From assembly GCA_937924675.1 (NCBI GenBank), contig CALEVL010000093.1, forward strand, positions 1 to 13,630: a DNA stretch of 13,630 nucleotides, read 5' to 3'. Origin of the DNA: an uncultured Ignavibacteria bacterium (GTDB taxonomy: Bacteria > Bacteroidota > Ignavibacteria > Tepidaquicellales > Tepidaquicellaceae). Below the pieces are notes generated by a model. It saw only the letters and a list, made by a program, of their open reading frames with translations, ran no database searches and was not told the origin of the DNA. Shown here piece by piece: positions 11,249 to 13,630 of this stretch (the first letter of the stretch is position 1; each line of letters begins with the position of its first letter). The position numbers and the translations under genes were made by a program.

Positions 11249-13630
11249 ATGAAAATTACAAAATTAACATCGGTCTTCATTTGCTTGCTGATCTGCATAC
11301 TTCTTCTCGGCTCAGCAAGATTCATGGATGATCCTAATAGGTCCGGCAATCAGGATAATCCACTTGCTGTCATCAGCAGTAAGCAGATGGATGCAAATAC
11401 TATCAGCACATGGTACAGGAACAACGGCAGTTTCAACAGACAACCTATTACAGGATACGCGGGATTTGAATGCCCGAAGGGTTCTCAGCATTTTGCCAGA
11501 TATGCATCCGGACTTTGGATAGCGGCAATCGTAGGAAACGATACGCTCATTGCAATAGCAGAATACAACTACGAATATCTTCCCGGATATATTGATAATA
11601 ACGGTATTGCACAGGGGAAAGATGATTCACTCTATCGCATATATAACTTTTACAAGAAAGATCTTTCGGCATATGATTATTTACATTGGCCCTTAAATCA
11701 GGGAGCTTATTTTGATTCCACGGGGAAGCCATTTGTGATGGGTGATCAGACAATGTTCTATTCTCATACAGACGGATATCCTGAAGCACACAACAACAAC
11801 GCAGGAAGTACGGCACCATTGAAAGCGCAGATACTTCAAACAAACTGGAGCTATGTTAAGAACACGGGTCCTCTTAATTCGGTAATATTCACCGAGCACC
11901 GGATCATAAACAGAAGTAACCTTCCATGGAACAAGTGTTATATTGCAATATGGACCGATGACGATCTTGGAGATGCAAATGACGATGCTGTAGGGTGTGA
12001 TACTAATCTTAGTTTAGGCTATACTTACAACTATGATAATTTTGATCCGGCATATGGCTCGGGACCTCCGGCAGTGGCATTTAAAATACTCAAGGGTCCT
12101 CTTGTTCCAAGTGCAAATGACACGGCGAGATACTACAGTCCACCCGGTAGTAACAATCTTAAAGTGAAGCCCGGATACAAGATCTCCGGTATGTCAGCAT
12201 TCACAATGTATCTCGGTGGAGCTCCGTCTCTTGGAGATCCTGTGGACTACAGAGAAGCGTATCTCAATCTTCAGGGGATAAAAAGGGACGGAACGGTTTG
12301 GATTAACCCTATCAATGGACAAGTGACAAGTTTTGCATACTCCGGCGATCCAAGCACGGGAACAGGCTGGAATGAAACGATGTCAGGAGACCGGCGCTTT
12401 CTTCAATCCATGGGGCCATTGACAGTTAATCCGGGTGATACACAGTCTATAATCACGGCTCAGATAATAGCCAGAGGATCTACAAATCTCTCCAGCGTTG
12501 CATCATTGAAAACTTCGGCTAAGTTTGTACAGAATTATTTCGACAGTAATTATGATGCCGGGATATCATTGGTTCAACCAACCGTGAATTCCTTCACCCC
12601 GGGCAATGGCAGTATCTCTCTTTCCTGGAATGATACATGTGAAAGAATTACTTATCCCAATAATTTCTCAGGCGGGACATACAGGTTTCAGGGCTACAAT
12701 ATCTATCGCATTCGTCCGAACAATGTTTCTCCTTCCAAAGCTGATACGATACTTATCAAAACGTTCGACATTGTTGACGGAGTGACCGATATACGTGACA
12801 GCGTTTATCTCGAAGAGTATCAGAGCATAACATACGGTATCGTTCAATATGGAAGTGACAACGGAATTGCCAGATCAATTGAACTTCACAAAGATACAGT
12901 AAGCGGCAGTGAATTCAAGAACGGCAGTGAGTATAAGTTTGCAGTAGCGGCATATTACTATGACCCGACAGGAGGTTTATTTACTTTGCCAAAGGTTTTG
13001 GTTTCACCAATCAGCGGAAACATCATTAAAGTTGTGGCTCAAGGTCTGGCGCCGGAAACTCAGATTGAATATCAATTTGGAGATACGCTTCTAACCGACC
13101 AGGGTGATTTCGGAGTAATTCCTGTATTGAATGATCCTTTGAAACTGGTCAATGCAACTTATGCCACAACTATCTCCAAAAGTTCAGGCGTATTCAAATG
13201 GACTCTTCAGAAGATAATGAACGGTGATACTGTTAATGTTCTTTCTGATCCAAAGAATTTTTCCGCGGTGCCTGACTCTTCATTCACATTTGACGGAATG
13301 AATTTCTATCAACAGATCATTAGAGATTCCGGCATAGTTAGAGATAATTCCCAGCTCAATGGAGTGAAGTATGCAGCTGGAAGAGGTTATGAATATTTGC
13401 CTCCCGGCAACATTTGGTTCGAAGGTCCTGATACGAATGCAGTCAAGACTGCAAAGGTCATTACAAACAGACAATTTGAGAACAGGAGTATTGGAATGTC
13501 GTTTCCTAATTCAATGACATTCAAAGGACTTCCTTCTAAAATAATTGCAAATCAAAATTCACTTGTTCCCATCAACGGACAGAATTCTATTCTAAGCGGA
13601 GGTCCCTTGAGAAAGATCGTTGTTCATTTC
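11249..13630 (+). CDS. Large exported modular protein, N-terminal 794 residues (3' end outside window)
   Basis: ATG 11249 opens a frame that stays open to the last base. The first 24 residues are a signal peptide (basic MKITK, hydrophobic core FICLLICILLL, cut near GSA). The N-terminal module at about 55-260 contains ITGYAGFECPKGSQ, ARYASGLWIAA and the acidic WTDDDLGDANDDAVGCD segment (about 235-250). I associate this layout with very large secreted proteins of Ignavibacteria that often end in a type IX secretion sorting domain, which cannot be checked here. A fibronectin type III-like region spans about 450-575 (ISLSWND, then YRFQGYNIYRI, then EYKFAVAAYYYDP). Further beta-rich sequence follows. 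Its function is unknown; a surface or extracellular structural or binding role is inferred. No Shine-Dalgarno sequence is present. The heptamer arrays immediately upstream may affect its expression. Confidence 0.85.
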   Translation, partial: MKITKLTSVFICLLICILLLGSARFMDDPNRSGNQDNPLAVISSKQMDANTISTWYRNNGSFNRQPITGYAGFECPKGSQHFARYASGLWIAAIVGNDTLIAIAEYNYEYLPGYIDNNGIAQGKDDSLYRIYNFYKKDLSAYDYLHWPLNQGAYFDSTGKPFVMGDQTMFYSHTDGYPEAHNNNAGSTAPLKAQILQTNWSYVKNTGPLNSVIFTEHRIINRSNLPWNKCYIAIWTDDDLGDANDDAVGCDTNLSLGYTYNYDNFDPAYGSGPPAVAFKILKGPLVPSANDTARYYSPPGSNNLKVKPGYKISGMSAFTMYLGGAPSLGDPVDYREAYLNLQGIKRDGTVWINPINGQVTSFAYSGDPSTGTGWNETMSGDRRFLQSMGPLTVNPGDTQSIITAQIIARGSTNLSSVASLKTSAKFVQNYFDSNYDAGISLVQPTVNSFTPGNGSISLSWNDTCERITYPNNFSGGTYRFQGYNIYRIRPNNVSPSKADTILIKTFDIVDGVTDIRDSVYLEEYQSITYGIVQYGSDNGIARSIELHKDTVSGSEFKNGSEYKFAVAAYYYDPTGGLFTLPKVLVSPISGNIIKVVAQGLAPETQIEYQFGDTLLTDQGDFGVIPVLNDPLKLVNATYATTISKSSGVFKWTLQKIMNGDTVNVLSDPKNFSAVPDSSFTFDGMNFYQQIIRDSGIVRDNSQLNGVKYAAGRGYEYLPPGNIWFEGPDTNAVKTAKVITNRQFENRSIGMSFPNSMTFKGLPSKIIANQNSLVPINGQNSILSGGPLRKIVVHF

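Overview
The window reads as chromosomal DNA, moderately AT-rich, from a member of the Bacteroidota/Chlorobiota/Ignavibacteriota side of the FCB group. An Ignavibacteria-like organism is the best guess. The reasons are the mix of proteins (large exported modular proteins, a DNRLRE-type protein ending in dockerin-like calcium loops, a helical SPYFN-type orphan protein) and the fact that most start codons lack a recognisable Shine-Dalgarno sequence. This placement is inference from family resemblance, not from a marker gene. No rRNA, tRNA, transposase, phage gene or CRISPR array was seen.

Layout. Positions 1-1203 are the 3' part of a glycogen branching enzyme (GlgB) with a long acidic tail. Positions 1321-4670 hold four same-strand genes: deoxyribose-phosphate aldolase (DeoC), a small exported protein whose start overlaps the deoC stop, an FkbM-type methyltransferase and a RimJ/RimL-type GNAT acetyltransferase. 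A hairpin at 4702-4739 separates these from a convergent gene at 4760-6889. That gene encodes a predicted lipoprotein with a caspase-fold (clan CD) core bearing a His/Cys pair and a C-terminal jelly-roll-like domain. A 441-bp divergent intergenic region (6890-7330) follows, rich in hairpins. Next come an exported DNRLRE/dockerin-like protein (7331-8560) with a clear terminator, a convergent cytoplasmic helical protein (8620-10062), a short HIT-family gene (10317-10634) that looks frameshifted or truncated, and its terminator at 10755-10797. A 614-bp gene-free stretch (10635-11248) then holds three compact GC-rich hairpins, an exact 27-unit heptamer tandem array (10950-11138) and a short inverted heptamer array. 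The last gene begins at 11249 and runs off the right edge; it encodes at least 794 residues of a large exported protein and is the longest reading frame in the window.

How the genes fit together. GlgB and DeoC are ordinary carbohydrate and nucleoside housekeeping enzymes. The FkbM and GNAT genes could modify a surface polysaccharide or another acceptor, but neither substrate can be read from sequence. Four proteins (2264, 4760, 7331 and 11249) carry export signals, so much of the window serves the cell envelope or exterior. The most notable observations are the caspase-fold lipoprotein with its structured leader, the heptamer arrays next to two exported-protein genes, and the damaged HIT reading frame. 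I do not see a complete new multi-gene system; these are separate leads.
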